Source of the DNA: Tillus elongatus
Taxonomy: Eukaryota > Arthropoda > Insecta > Coleoptera > Cleridae
Length of the DNA: 64,000 nucleotides
Reading direction: 5' to 3'
NCBI GenBank assembly: GCA_964006375.1
Contig: OZ023267.1
Span: 16,255,471 to 16,319,470 of the forward strand
A model generated the notes under the pieces. That model had not been told where the DNA came from. It saw nothing but the letters and a program-made list of their open reading frames with translations, and searched no databases. Each line of letters starts with the position of its first letter. Position 1 is the stretch's first letter. Made by a program: the position numbers and the translations under genes. Below are positions 1 through 12,150 of the stretch, in pieces.

Positions 1-691
1 CGGGTATTGTATAGTTCGAGCGCTTCACTCAGATATAAGACAGTGCGCTAGACAGGGTGAGCTACCTCTGGGTTCTTAGAATCTACAGCCTCCTAGCTTT
101 GTACGTGCTATACCTAAATAAAACTAGTAGCTAGTAGGTGAGAGTATAAAAGCAAATTCTTGGAAGGATTGTCGGTAATGACGCTCTTTTCTTTGTACTT
201 TACATCAACGTGAAATAAATAGCAAAATGTAATTTTTAGGTATTGTATAAATCTAAAATTCGTAAGAACTAGGGTTTTACGCTCGCTTATCATAAAGACT
301 GTGTCTGGAATTCCCAACTGCAAAATGTATTGAAAGGACTGACCGCCAGGTAATTTTATTCGTATATTAAGTCTCGTAAGAAGACATTAAAGGGGACTAG
401 GGCTGATTTATTTACACGCCAGTAGGGTCTAGAATTAAAACAATCTGTTTCTCTTATTTAGTTTGCTTATGCTGCTTGTACTTAGTTGCACGCACAGTGA
501 ATTTACTTCACGTTTAGACAGTGTTAGTGTAGGGTAGTTTTTTATTATTTTATACCGTAAAAAAATGTGCTCCAAATTGCCAACGGCGACACTCAAGGCT
601 TTCCGTAGATGGTGACAACGTTTTTTTGTAAACCATGCGGGAAAGTGGTAAGTTACTTTTAATTTTAAGCAACTGATCTATTTTCTTTGTT

Positions 692-945
692 GTTCTAACC
701 TTCGCCATTATTCAGCCTAGTATCTATTTGCAAAATTTTCCGGCACCTGATTTTTATAATCGAAAATTATAAAATTCACACGAAATAAAAAACTTTAAAA
801 AGTATTAAAAAAACCTTGTTTCTAACCTTCGCCATTATTCAGCCTAGTATCTATTTGCAAAATTTTCCGGCACCTGATTTTTATAATCGAAAATTATAAA
901 ATTCACACGAAATAAAAAACTTTAAAAAGTATTAAAAAAACCTTG
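692..945. repeat. 127-bp perfect or near-perfect tandem duplication
   Basis: The segment beginning tctaaccttcgccattattc at about 694 recurs at 821 with the same downstream sequence through aaaccttg (ends 818 and 945). The period is 127 bp. I could see no differences between the two copies, so the duplication is young. The rest of 1-1150 is AT-rich and shows no recognisable gene. Confidence 0.9.
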
Positions 946-1179
946 AAGTTCTTAAAAAAAATACTAAAATACAAATTAAAAATATACTTCTTTATTTTTA
1001 TTACGGATAATTTATAAAAACAGTACTAAATTTCTGTTTATTCTAAAAAAAAAGTAGATGCCTGTAGTAATATTGATTTCTTTTCGAATAGATTTCAAGG
1101 CCAAGGAAATATCTCATAGAATAACACTGTAAGACACCTCTGCATCAAATAAATTGTGAAAAACGAAATTCAAATAGTA

Positions 1180-1623
1180 CATCCCAAGCATCAATACGCG
1201 AATGTTTGGGAAACCAAAAAAAAGAAAGCAGAAGAGGATACCTTTAAATTTGACTTATGCAAGGCAATGGTTGCTTCTAACAATCCACTGAATAAATTAA
1301 ATAAGACTGTCTTCAAGTCATTTTTGGAAAAATAATTTAAACAGTCTATACCAGATGAAACTACTTTGCGAAAAAATATGGTTGAAAAATGCTATTTAGA
1401 AACTTTTTCAGAAGTAAAAAGTCTTATAAAAAATAATTTTTGTTACGTTGTAGTAGATGAAACTCAAGATGTTTGTGGTAGATATATTGCTAATTTAATG
1501 ATAGGCACCTTAACTGAATCTTCTTCATCGAGACATTATTTAATTGCAGTCAAGAAAATCTGGAAACAATTGCGGGGAATTATTTTTGAAATGCTCAACT
1601 GGTTCACTAAATCAAGATTGTGA
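1180..1623 (+). pseudogene. hAT-type transposase remnant
   Basis: The translation around 1230-1365 reads FKFDLCKAMVASNNPLNKLN, then FKSFLEK, a stop, and SIPDETTLRKNMVEKC. It continues in an open frame to 1623 with CYVVVDETQDVCGRYIANLM. This order (N-terminal helices, then a VSIDET-D-GRYVAN-like catalytic segment) is typical of hAT-derived transposase-like proteins related to the CGBP1 type. At least one stop interrupts it, and the C-terminal hAT dimerisation region is missing. A ~30-bp stretch around 1557-1592 recurs at 1749-1784 (TGGAAACA then GGGAATTATTTTTGAAATG), probably a local duplication. No intact product is expected. Confidence 0.6.
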
Positions 1624-1819
1624 TTGGATTTGGGTTCTGCAAGGGGTGCTTATGTCGAATAGTTCATGCAAAAGTGGTTGCACCTTGTACAAACGATCCC
1701 CTTCCGGACAATCAGTATTGTCTGAGAAGTACCATGTCCTCAAGACAGGCTGGAAACAGTTACAGGGAATTATTTTTGAAATGAAGGCATCTCTGTACAG
1801 TTCATCTTGGCACCAGTAG

Positions 1820-2140
1820 TTCTCAATAGAGCCCGGCTATTGGGCGTGATCCTGTTTGCGCGTGTAACTACGGTGGTCGCTCTGGCAAAAGAAGATTAAC
1901 CAAGTCGCAGGTGCCAGGGCGGTCATGTGTGATCGCCAGAAGTTTTCCTGAATTTTTGTCTCACTGAAAATATTTGAGCTTCTTTGCGACAAAAGCTCTT
2001 ACAAACAAGATACCAAGTAAAATTTTGTCATGGAGTGAGAGGAAATTTTTATGAAATTTTTCGGCAGTCAACCTGTTAAATATAGAAAAATTATTTTTAC
2101 TGTGAATAAACTGCTTGACACAATATAGTCATTCTACGCA
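1820..2140. other. Unassigned AT-rich stretch
   Basis: A GC-richer patch at 1825-1930 is followed by AT-rich sequence leading into the tandem array. I recognise no gene or element end. Confidence 0.4.
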
Positions 2141-2149
2141 AAGGTGTTG

Positions 2150-2637
2150 AAAGGCATGAATCTAGATATTGTCAATTTTGCGACTTTGACGGATTATTCT
2201 GCAACATATGGTTACCTATTAGACTTTTTTTGTTACAAATTAACAGATTTTTTTTGAAGTGCAAGTTACAGCATACACGGTTTTTTGAACTCATGAATCA
2301 AAATATTATATGTTTTGTTACCCTCAGTAACTAAAGGTGTAACGCTGGTCACAAATTAGGCGTTCTGTTCTCTGTATTGTTTTATATCAACAGATTTGTT
2401 TAAAGAGCAAGTTTGAATGGGAGTAAACTATTGGAGGCAATATGATCATTGCACGCTAAGCTTTTCAAACACATGAATCCAAATATTGTTCTTTTTTTAG
2501 CTTTGAGTGACCCAATGAGTAACACGTGATCACCAATCAAATGTTTGTAGTTTTTTTCTTTTGCTATAAATTAACAGGTGTGTTTAGACAGCAAATTTAA
2601 CAATAGGTAGCGGTATGTCTACTGTTTTGAGACAATA
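2150..2637. repeat. Degenerate ~190-bp tandem array, left part
   Basis: Units start near 2155, 2283 and 2463. Each begins with a variant of 'tttt(t)gaacNcatgaatcaaaat', continues with 'gtaacac...cac.aatcaga', then 'gttataaattaacag' and 'tttgtttaaa..gcaag'. The copies are strongly diverged and vary in length (about 130-195 bp). The array continues after the mariner insertion. Confidence 0.6.
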
Positions 2638-4485
2638 TAGGGTGGCGCATTGAAAACGAAACAGACCGATTTGCGTCCAGAGAATTTTTTTTTTGAAAAC
2701 GCTGAAACACGTCAATTTTAATATTGAGGGGGACATGTTTTGACATAAAACTCAACTTTGTCATATCAACCCCTTAAGGGTGGTGATAACAACCCTTATA
2801 TTTTAAATAGGGCACATGGGTCGTGTGTGACATCATTTCAAAGCTCTTTCTTTTCTGAATTCAGCACACTGACTTTTTTGAAGTTTTATCAGCTTGTTTA
2901 AAATTATTTACAGTTGAAGATGCAAAAACGCATTTCACTCGTTCCGATAAGAAATGTGCTGATAGTCAATATTTTGTTGGTTTGTAAACAAAAAATTGAC
3001 TATCAGAACATTTTTATCGGAGTGAGAAAAATGCGGTTTATTATTTTAGTTTATCGGTCGGTTTGATACTTGATAGTACTGCCGAAAATTAATTTCATAA
3101 TGGTGTATTCTGTAGAGGAAAAAGTTGAAATAATTACTCTTTTTTTAAAAAACGATGACTGTGAGAACCGTACCGCAAATTTGTTTAATGAACGGCATCC
3201 GAACAGACATGTTAACAGAAAATACATTTTCGAGTTAGTTGCAAAGTTTCGACAAAGTGGTTCAGTAGCCAACAAAAAACGGGATCCTGAACGTGAATTT
3301 TCAGTTAGAAATGAGACTACTGAGATTGAAGTTTTAGGATAAACTGCTGCAGACCCAACTTTGAGCACGAGAAAATTGGCCACTGTTTCAAATATCAAAA
3401 GAAGAAATATTCAGCGAATATTGAAGCATAATAAATTTCACCCGTATAAAATTCATCGTGTACAACCACTGAATGAAGATGATTTTGATCGGCGGCTGTT
3501 TTATTAAACTTTACAGTCAATCGTCATAATTGTCGTTATTGGGTGCATAATAATCCAAGAAATTTTCACGAAGTCCAAACTCAAACTCCACAGAAATTGA
3601 ATGTCTGGACTGGCATTTTTGGAGACCGTTTAATCGGACCAATTTTTCTTGATGGCAATTTGAGTGGCGAAACGTATTTGGAGTTACTAGAAGATATCGT
3701 TTACCCTCTACTAATTGACATTGTTGAAAATGATGATCGCTATCAAGAAAATCAATTAGTGATTCAACAAGATGGACCTCCTCCGCATTTTTCACAACGT
3801 GTTAGAGAGTTTTTGAACAGAGAGTTTCCAGAGCAATGGATTGGGCGTGGAGGTGCTATTGAGTGGCCCCCTAGATCACCGGATTTAACTCATTTAGACC
3901 TCTTTGTATGGGGACATTTGAAGAGTAGAATTTACGCAACAGAACCGGAGTCCCTGGAAGAATTACGACGACGCATTGTTGAACAGTGCCGTATAAAAAC
4001 TCCACAAATGCTCCAGAATGTCAGAGCTCGTTTTGAACAAAATTTGTACTTTTGTGTGGAAGCTGGTGGTCAACAATTTGAACACTTAGTTAACTTAATA
4101 AACATTTTTGAACATTTGGTTTTGTTTTTTAGTTTTTTTAACGAAAAATTAACTAATTAGTGTATTTATTATCACAATGAATGAAATACATTCTTGCAAA
4201 TCCAACTGTGAATAATTTTTAAACAAGTTGATAAAACTTCCAAAAAAATTATTGTGCTGAATTCATAAAAGAAAGAGCTTTCAAATGATGTAACACTCGG
4301 CCCATGTTCCCTATTTAAACTATAAGGGTTGTTATCACCACCCTTAAGGGGTTGATGTGACAAGGTTAAGTTTTATGTCAAAACATGTCCCCCTAAATAT
4401 TAAAATATAAAACATGTTTCAGCGTTACTTAAAAAAAATTCTCTGGACGTAAATCGGTCTGTTTCGTTTTCAATGCGCCACCCTG
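2638..4485 (+). mobile_element. Mariner-like (DD41D) element with long terminal inverted repeats
   Basis: The left end (agggtggcgcattgaaaacg) and the right end (inverse, ending ccaccctg at 4485) are inverted copies, flanked by TA at 2636-2637 and 4486-4487. Similarity between the arms continues for about 290 bp per side, through a shared 'ccccttaagggtggtgataa' segment. TA target choice and the encoded DDE protein place it in the Tc1/mariner superfamily. It is inserted in the ~190-bp tandem array. The transposase is broken, so the copy is not autonomous. Confidence 0.88.
3100..4160 (+). pseudogene. Mariner-like transposase, internally deleted
   Basis: The start is taken at 3100 (MVYSVEEKVEIITLFLKNDD), the usual beginning of this helix-turn-helix DNA-binding domain (DUF4817-like, about residues 1-75). 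The frame stops at 3340 and continues readably to about 3500 (second HTH, RRNIQRILKHNKFHPYK). It then jumps to FTVNRHNCRYWVHNNPRNFH and stays open from 3543 to 4160. The join at about 3505-3515 removes the segment that normally carries the first catalytic Asp. The second Asp (QQDGPPPHFS) and the third (THLDLFVWG) are present, 41 residues apart. It ends with the family-typical C-terminal EQNLYFCVEAGGQQFEHL. It is certainly inactive. Confidence 0.85.
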
Positions 4486-4487
4486 TA

Positions 4488-5101
4488 TAATGATTGTATT
4501 CAGAAATTTTTGAACGCATGAACCAAAAAGTACGGTTTAAATTTTTAAGTTACTAAATGCGTAACACTTGGCTACCAATCAGACATCTTGTAGTTTTGTG
4601 CAGGGTTGTGAATTAACAGATTTGTTTAAAAACAAGTTTAAAACCCATGATCAATATTCCGAATAAAAATAAACTGTTCCAGAAAATACTAAAATTTACT
4701 GAAAGCTTTTTGAAAGTACTCATTAAAACAGCGCCTTATTTTAACTTTTGGTGATCAAATTAGTAACGTAGGACCATCCGTCAGACAAACTGCAGTTGTC
4801 TGTGTTGTTATAAAAGTCAAATGTTTGCTTGGATAGCTAGTTCTAGACATAATATCATATTCAGAAATAGACTCTTTTACATTGTCATTATTGCACTCAA
4901 AGCTTTTTGATGTACCAATCAAGTCTCCGTAGTATTTTTGTGACTTTAGTAGTCACGTAGCGTGACCTATAAGACAAATAATAATTACTGTTACCTGCAT
5001 TGTTATGAAAGTAAGATATATGTTTGGGAAACGAGTTCTAAACCCAATATCGTATTCGGGAATAGACTGTTTTACATTGTGACTATTGCACTAAAATATT
5101 T
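4488..5101. repeat. Degenerate ~190-bp tandem array, right part
   Basis: This continues the 2150-2637 array. Units begin near 4503, 4700, 4900 and 5095, each with 'ttttgaa...g.atgaa/catta' followed by a 'gtaac...' block and a 'gtttg...' block. The last units share longer stretches (tattcNgNaatagactNtttt then acattg) and look younger than those left of the mariner. Confidence 0.6.
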
Positions 5102-7190
5102 TTGAATGTACGACTCAGAAGGGTGTCTAAGCAAGAACACTTCAAACCACCACCAAGACTGATAAATGGTAGGGTTGATTGGCAAAAGTTTCAAGAAGAT
5201 ATCGACAGACGTTTGACATTCCTACGCAGACTCTCCACACGACAAGATATAGACAGCGCTGTAAAACATTTAACAACATGCATTGTGCATCCAGTTCATG
5301 AATCAACCATTGTTCCAAATCAACTGTCAAGACCAAAGAAGTCATACATAACACCTCAATATATCTTATATCTAATTAAAGAGAAAAACGGGGTCAGACG
5401 ACTATGGCTTGATAATCATACTAGTCAATTGAAAACCAGACTTAATCAATTAAGTCACCAAGTAAAAAGAGAACTTGATGAACATATAATATCATCATAT
5501 CAAAAATATATAAGTGAACTAGAAGCAGCAGATCCCTCAATGTGGAGAACTACCAAAAAAATACTTCGACAACCACAAACTACATACAGCTTAAAAACTA
5601 ACAACGAAGTTCACGATACAGATAAAGGCAAGTGTAGAATATTTTCCGAGCATCTCGAAAACATTTACGTTCCAGCGCCTTTACCAAATCACACCCTCAC
5701 CAAAGAAATTAAATCATTTATTGAAAATGTTTAATAGAAGCCCAAACAGCTTCTCGCTAATTACCTCAGACGAAATATCTAATTTAACCAAAATAATACC
5801 AATAAAAAAATCGCTTGGTCATGATCTTATACCAAACATAGTTCTTAAAAATCTGACCAAAAAGTGTTTTGAGACATTAGCGCTTATATTTAATGTATGC
5901 CTGAAAACTGGCTATTTTCCACACACATGGAAACACGCTGTAATTATCATGTTCCTGAAACATGGAAAAAACAAGATGCACCCATCAAGCTATAGGCCTA
6001 TCAGCTTGCTATGCACTTCAGGCAAGCTTTTCGAAAAACTGCTACTAAGGCGACTGAACGAATTTATGGAAGAGCATAATACCCTACCTCCCACTCAGTT
6101 TGGGTTCAGAAAAAAGCATTCAACTCTTCATCAACACCTTCGTTTAAATGAAATTATTGTCAAAGGATTCGAAAACAAAAAATATACCACCGTAGCATTT
6201 CTTGACGCAACACAAGCTTTGGATAAAATATGGATCTATGGGCTCCTCTTCAAATTAGCTAAAATCCAAGACTTACCCTCCTATCTACTCAAAATCATTG
6301 CCAGCTTCACACAAAATAGAACATTTGCAGTAAGAATAAACTCTGAATTTTCCACAACTAAAGCAATTCACGCAGGAGTACCTCAAGGTTCCATATTGGG
6401 ACCTACACCATATAATTTATATGTAAGCGACATACCATGCGAACAAGGCTCCTTATTGGCGATGTATGCGGACGACACAGCGATAGCAACACAACACAAA
6501 AGCATAATCGAATCCAGGAACCTTTTACAAAATTCCTGAAACAAAGTTACAAAATGGTGCAAGAGCTGGTGAATCACTATAAACTCATCAAAGAGTCAAG
6601 CTAAAATCTTTACGCTCTTAAGAGGAAATCCGCCACCGTTACAAATAGATAACAAAGCAATCCCTTGGAATCACAAACACGAATCCGTCAAATATTTAGG
6701 CCTACATTACGATCGTACCTTAACCTAGAGGCATCATATCAAAAACAGAACTCAGCAAGCTTATGGACGTCTAAAAATGCTGTACCCCATTATAAACAGA
6801 AAATCATAACTGAAGATTAAATGCGGAACTCTCGACTACAAAAGTATTCTTAGACCAGTTCTCACATATGGCTGTCCAATATGGGGAACAGCCTCAAATT
6901 CACCAATAAATATGGCACAAACCTTCCAGAACAAAGTGCTACGAATCGTCTCAGATGCACCATGGTTCATTAGGAACACGCAAATACATCGCGAATTAAA
7001 CATACCAGTATTCAGTGACTTCATAAAAACAAGTGCAATCAACTTCATGAACAACTTAACTGAATGTCCTGGAGCAGTCCATTACAATGTTAGTGCAAGA
7101 CTACAACAAAGAAGACTATAAAAAAGACTTTCACAAGATGTGTTTAATGGTCCATGATCAGAATTAAAATATTTAAGTATGTATGGGTAT
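5102..7190 (+). mobile_element. Jockey-clade LINE, truncated and frameshifted
   Basis: The reading starts in the linker before the reverse transcriptase (5102-5734, 210 aa). It shifts frame near 5725 and continues to 6539 with the RT fingers and palm: SLGHDLIPNIVLKNL, SSYRPISLLCTSGKLFEKLL, TQFGFRKKHST, AFLDATQALDKIW, AGVPQGSILGP and MYADDTAIA (the catalytic YADD). After a stop, pieces of the C-terminal domain are readable to 7121 (NKVLRIVSDAPWFIRN-QIHRELNIP), a signature of Jockey-like elements. Endonuclease and ORF1 are absent, so the copy is 5'-truncated where it abuts the tandem array. Several stops and frameshifts make it dead. Confidence 0.83.
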
Positions 7191-7217
7191 TTGGGCGCAT
7201 GTGAGTGTTTTTTTATT

Positions 7218-9345
7218 TTTTTATTTCAACAACACACCACGAGGGCTTACAGCCTAAATACTATCGTACCATTGGTGTCGACAAGGAGGAAAGAGGCAAC
7301 TTGTTAATTCTGGACTTGAAGGTTGGGAGGTTCGCGGGAGGAGGAAAAACATGTACCGGCAAGGAGTTCCACAACTTGGAAGCCCTCGGGACAAAAGAGC
7401 GGGCATAACAAGATGTTCTATACCTGGTGACCTGGACAGTGAAAGGGTGCATTCGCTCTGTTCCCCTGGTAGATCTGTTGGGGGCAGCAGGTGGAGGAAC
7501 TATGGAAGAAAGCTCCTCTGAGCAGTGTCCGTGCAGATATCTATAAAAGAGAGAGAGAGGTCACCAACGGCTTGTCGGTGGGCAAGGGATGGCAGCCTTT
7601 GGATGACTGTAGGATAGCGAGTGTAGAAGCGGCAGCAGCAGTCCAGATGTGGGAGCAGTATTCGAAGTTTGGTCTTATTTGTGAAGTATATAAAGTATAG
7701 AGATTAGCTGGTGAAAAGTATTTGCGAGCCCGGAAGAGGAAACCTAATTTCTTAGCAGCCGCTTCTGCAATTGATGTGACATGTTGGTGCCAATTGAGAT
7801 TTCGATCCACAGAGATGCCAACAAGTGAAAAGGACTCATTACTTTAAATAACTTGGTTGTTTATTGTGATGGGTCTAGAACTAGTGTATCTTTTATGAGA
7901 AAGAAAGCAAGACTGTGATTTGGTGGGGTTGAATTGTACATGATTTCTACTTCCCCAGTCTAATATTTTTTGGAGATCCACGGAGATAGAAACCTCCATG
8001 AGTCTGCGATCCTCATCTAGTTGGGCTAAAGGGACAGGCTTAGAATATTGTATATATCGTCCGCGTAACTGTGAACTGGGTTGGATGTGCTACAGAGGAG
8101 GTCATTGATGTGGAGAAGAAACAAAGTAGGGGCTAAAGCTGAACCTTGAGGAACTCCTGCATTAATTGGATACAGTTTAGAGGAACACAACACGACAACA
8201 GATATGCTCCGGTTAGAGAGAAAATGTGCTGTCCACGTACAGAGTTTTCGTGGTAGGCCATAGGCCGGTAATTTATTAAGCAGCGCTGCGTGCCAGACCT
8301 GGTCGAATGATTTGGATATGTCTAGAGCGACAATCTGGGATTCACCGTGTAGTTCCATAGACTTGTTCCAAGAATGGGTGACAAAGGAAAGGAGGTCGGC
8401 AGTTGATCTGCGCTGACGGAATCCATACTGCCTGTCGTGGATTAGACTGTTTTTCAAGAAATTTTAGTAATTCGGTGTTTATGTACTTTTTCATCCCTTT
8501 AGAGATGACTGAAAGAAGAGAAATAGGCCTGTAGTTGCTAGGAAGCGCTTTCGATCCTTTCTTGGGGACGGGTTGTACTCGAGCAGTTTTCCAATTACTA
8601 GGGAATAGGCCTCTATTGTAAGATGTCTGAAACAGACGAGTCAGGACCGGAGCAAGTTCTGGTGCGCATTTTTTTTAGAATAATTACTTGGAGCTCTTCA
8701 AGGCCAGAGGCTTTCCTGGTATTAAGAGAAGAGAGCATCTTTCGTACCTTTCTAGTTTTGAACATGATATCCGTCATTTTATGCGCGACATTGGGGACTG
8801 TTGGTGGTTGAACATTTGGAGGTGGGTTGACAGTAGAATTGCCGGCGAACAACGAAGCAAAAAGTTCAGCCTTGCCCAGGGCGGTAGAAACAATTTCCTC
8901 CCTGAGACAAGAGGTGGGAACGTCCTCTTGCAGAAATTATTCGCAATAGATTTAGCAAGAGTCCAGAAGGGTTTGCTGCCGCTGGAGCTTAAGAGGACTT
9001 TGTTTCTGATGTGTTTATTAAACGAGTTTTTTGCCTCAGAAAGAATGCGGACATAGCGGTTTCTTACGTCGTTAAATGCTTGACGGTTTTCTTGACTGGG
9101 ATTGTGTAGAAGCTTTTTGTGAGCTTTGACCTTTTCAAGTCTGGCCTTGTCACAAGATTTAGAGAACCAGGGTTTTTGAGTGGCTGCAGAGGTTTTCTGT
9201 GTACGTGAAATAAATAATTCCATGCCAGCTTGGATAATTTCGGTGACGTTTTGTGAGATATCAGGGCGGTCAGGATGAGAGAAGCAGACAGACGCCCATG
9301 GAAATGAGGAAAAGTAATCTCGCATTTCGTCCCAGCTATGTGAGT
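7218..9345 (-). mobile_element. CR1-like LINE, copy A
   Basis: On the minus strand this starts in the linker (SHSWDEMRDYFSSFPWASV, 9345). It continues through ETAIQ-like helical regions and the RT domain, with QYGFRQRRSTADLLSFVTHS, VALDISKSFDQVWH, AGVPQGSALAPTLFLLHIND and HSYADD. It ends with FVPRASKLWNSLPVHVFPPP and FKSRINKL just before the 3' end (ccctcgtggtgtgttgttga, A-rich tail at 7218-7225). A short deletion directly after SYADD and several frameshifts break it. The endonuclease half is missing. It is the most complete RT copy of four family members in this window. Confidence 0.85.
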
Positions 9346-9419
9346 ATGGATGTGTACATACGAATGTAAGCCTACCAAATAATGTTAATAACTTATCGAC
9401 CAAACTATTTTAAATTTAT

Positions 9420-10860
9420 GTTTCTAACTATAGCATCTTATCGTTATAATTTTTTATTGTTTTTTAAATAGACAATAGGTCATGGCAGATAAAACAACCA
9501 TGAATAGCATACATGTTGCTGAACTGGTTTGATCTACAATAAAAAAATAAAAGAAGGTGTCCAGCTCTATTCTAAAGTGGCTAAAACTATCAAACAAATT
9601 GCAGTTTCCCGTATTGTTGTAAAATTATGAGACTTGTTGGCAGAGTAACTGTCTTTACTAAGTGTGTTATTATAGTTAAAAATAAATTATTTCAGATAAT
9701 TTGATCGTTGACTTCAAAGCTACTTAAATGAAATGGTGTCCGTCTCGTAACCCTACAGTAACCATCAATTAATTCAGATTGATAAAATATAGCCTATGAT
9801 TTCCGCTTATTTTACCGCTCGTTTATTTTATATTATCCATAAACACTGGCACGTGTTATATAAATCTCACAATAATGCTGTATATTTATCCAATATATAA
9901 TTTGAAACATTTTATGAGCCTTGTAATATATGACTTTCATTCTTTACACATAATAAAAATATCACTATAGATCGTCATTAATATTGTCATAGTCTTGCGA
10001 TTTAGCCGAGCAGTTGAGTTTTTTCCTACACAAGGTGGTCCCAGTACATCGGCGACTGTCTGCACACGCTGCAAATGATATTTTTTGGATGATAAAAGCT
10101 CCCTCTGATGGCGGTGATCCACTTTAGAATGTACAACGGCCAATCATAGGCACAATGGGAGTAATTCGTTCGTGGACATGGCACCTATTAATCATTACCG
10201 TTATATAGATACAACGAAACTGTCAACGATATTTATCATTTTATATTGATTTAAAATCATGCCTACCGGCAACGCTAAAGTTATGGATGAAATCTCTGAA
10301 ATACAATTGATTCGCTGGACTATGAGGAAACCTTTAAAAGTTTCACGTACTTATGTAATAAAAAAAATTGATGCGAATAAAAAATTTTTTGGTGTCATTA
10401 ATTATTACTCTATACAGGCTGGTCCAAATATCATGTGTTGCTATCTCCGAAACGGTAAGAGTTTCGAGGTCGACTAAATTAGGAAAAAGTTGTCATTTTT
10501 GAGCCTTTTCATATGACGTTCACACCGTTCCTAAATTGTTTTTACTACTGGAGATATTAAGAAAAATGTAAAAATGCCCCGAATTTTCAATCGATAATAT
10601 TCCCAAATCTACCAGTCTGATGAAAAGAAGTTAAACACATGATTTCCTAAGTTTTTGTTCTCTACAACGCAAGCTTATCACTTTCTCCGAATTTTATTTA
10701 AATACAGACTTGGATTTTTATGTGACTATATGAAAGGCAATTTAATTATAAATTTAACAACCGTGTATCACGACGTTTATGTACAGAAGTTTATGTCTCA
10801 TTAGTTTCGTAGTGTAGCGAATTTGGTGTTTTACTGAATTACAATTGTTATAAACAGCAA
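9420..10860. other. Unassigned stretch without recognisable gene
   Basis: This is AT-rich sequence with a GC-richer island at about 9980-10150. A 72-codon open frame at 10259-10477 (MPTGNAKVMDEISEIQLIRW...) has no recognisable domain and is left unannotated. I see no LINE, TIR or exon signal. Confidence 0.4.
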
Positions 10861-10867
10861 CTAAATA

Positions 10868-10960
<93 letters not shown>
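10868..10960. repeat. (TA)n microsatellite, array 1
   Basis: About 46 TA units directly precede the R-repeat inverted duplication. Confidence 0.95.
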
Positions 10961-10963
<3 letters not shown>

Positions 10964-11884
10964 GACTTAGCAGAACAGGTGGAAGTCAATTAAAAATAAT
11001 CTTAAGATCATTAAAAAAGTCTGGACGCAGCAAGTGAGTTATGTTAGTGAATTTTTATTAAATGATTTTAATAATATTGGCGTGATTTTTTAAGAAAGCA
11101 TGCATCACATTTGGTTACCAGTATAACCTTTATAGTAAAAACAATGTGCCATGTTTCATCAAAATAACTTTATTGTTTGAAAATGTACAAAAATTTCCGA
11201 AAGTAAACTTAGAGTGTTCCCGAAAAAACGGGTTCCTTGGTCAACCTAATAGGTTAATAGCAAATTGAGCTATTCAAATTTGAAGCATTTGATGAAAATT
11301 CGCTACCATAACGCACTTGGTGCGTCCAGAATTTCTTTTCTTACAAACATCCATTATATTTCGATTGAAAATGCAAAAATGCCATAACATAAGGCGTGTT
11401 TGATTAAAAAAAAAGAATTTTTTTATCACCAGCGACTTATGGGCCACACTATAATTATAGAAAGATTTTTTTAAATGTATCTCAAGACACCCTATAATTA
11501 ACGTACACAATTTTTTTGGTATCTTGTATAATAATGGATATATTGAGCTTTATTGGTTTTTTACGAAAATTCGGAAAAAATTATATACCATTAAACGATA
11601 AACTCTATAGCTAAGACTTCAGCCAAAGCATCAGAGAAAGGCTTCGTTTAAAATGAACTGTCTGGAAAGATTTTAATAAAATGAAGGACAATGACGGTTG
11701 AGGCTAAGACTTTAAGGTTTGTAAAACATTCTTGTTAAGGCATTTTCTTTCCATAGCCCGTACTGGTTTCAGGTTCTTTGCCTAAATGTTGCCAATTTTG
11801 ATGTTTTAAATCGCGACTTTGACGTTCTGAGGAAAACCCCAATTTTATTATCAGTGGCATTTGTAAGTAAACTTGAAGAATACA

Positions 11885-12040
11885 GATCAACAAAATACAT
11901 TTTTAAAGTCCCGACGATCGTGTCGCTGACAAAGTTAGCGTCATCCCCTGATCGTCAGGTCTTTAGAAAGGTGTTGTGGTGATTTGAGTTCTCCATGTGT
12001 ACTTATCAGTGCTCATCACAAGTTATAATCTTTACTCAGT
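11885..12040. mobile_element. Penelope-like terminal sequences, head-to-head
   Basis: The stretch at 11905-11945 (gacgatcgtgtcgctgacaa, then gttagcgtcatc) matches the hammerhead-like 3' region of the Penelope-like element at 42.1 kb in the same orientation. The adjacent 11950-12025 (gtcaggtctttagaaaggtg, gttgtggtgatttgagttct) matches the same region inverted. This suggests a tail-to-tail insertion or rearranged product now forming the core of the inverted R duplication. Confidence 0.6.
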
Positions 12041-12107
12041 AAAACAGTAGCATTTGCAAAATAAAATTAAAATAATTCGGATGGGCGATTGAACGTTGCT
12101 TTACTTA

Positions 12108-12150
12108 GGTTAAGCAACGTTCAGCGCGGTCACAGTTTGGATGGGTGGAC
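12108..12150 (+). pseudogene. 5S rRNA-like internal-promoter patch
   Basis: The sequence GGTTAAGCAACGT, a 15-nt block containing GCGCGG, and TTGGATGGGTGGAC have the order, spacing and wording of the central region of animal 5S rRNA (box A/IE to box C, part of the TFIIIA-binding internal control region). The 5' third and the 3' closing stem of 5S were not recognised. It is therefore either a 5S-derived head of a retroposon (SINE3-like) or a truncated 5S pseudogene. An inverted copy (aacgttgcttta) just upstream could form a hairpin with it. Confidence 0.5.

Noticed and set aside
2638..4485. Bacterial IS630-type element or horizontal gene transfer from bacteria
   Set aside because: The domain layout, TA target and AT-rich codon use match animal mariner-like elements found in multiple copies here.
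10259..10477. 72-codon frame starting MPTGNAKVMDEISEIQLIRW
   Set aside because: Too short, no relative in the window, no recognisable domain.
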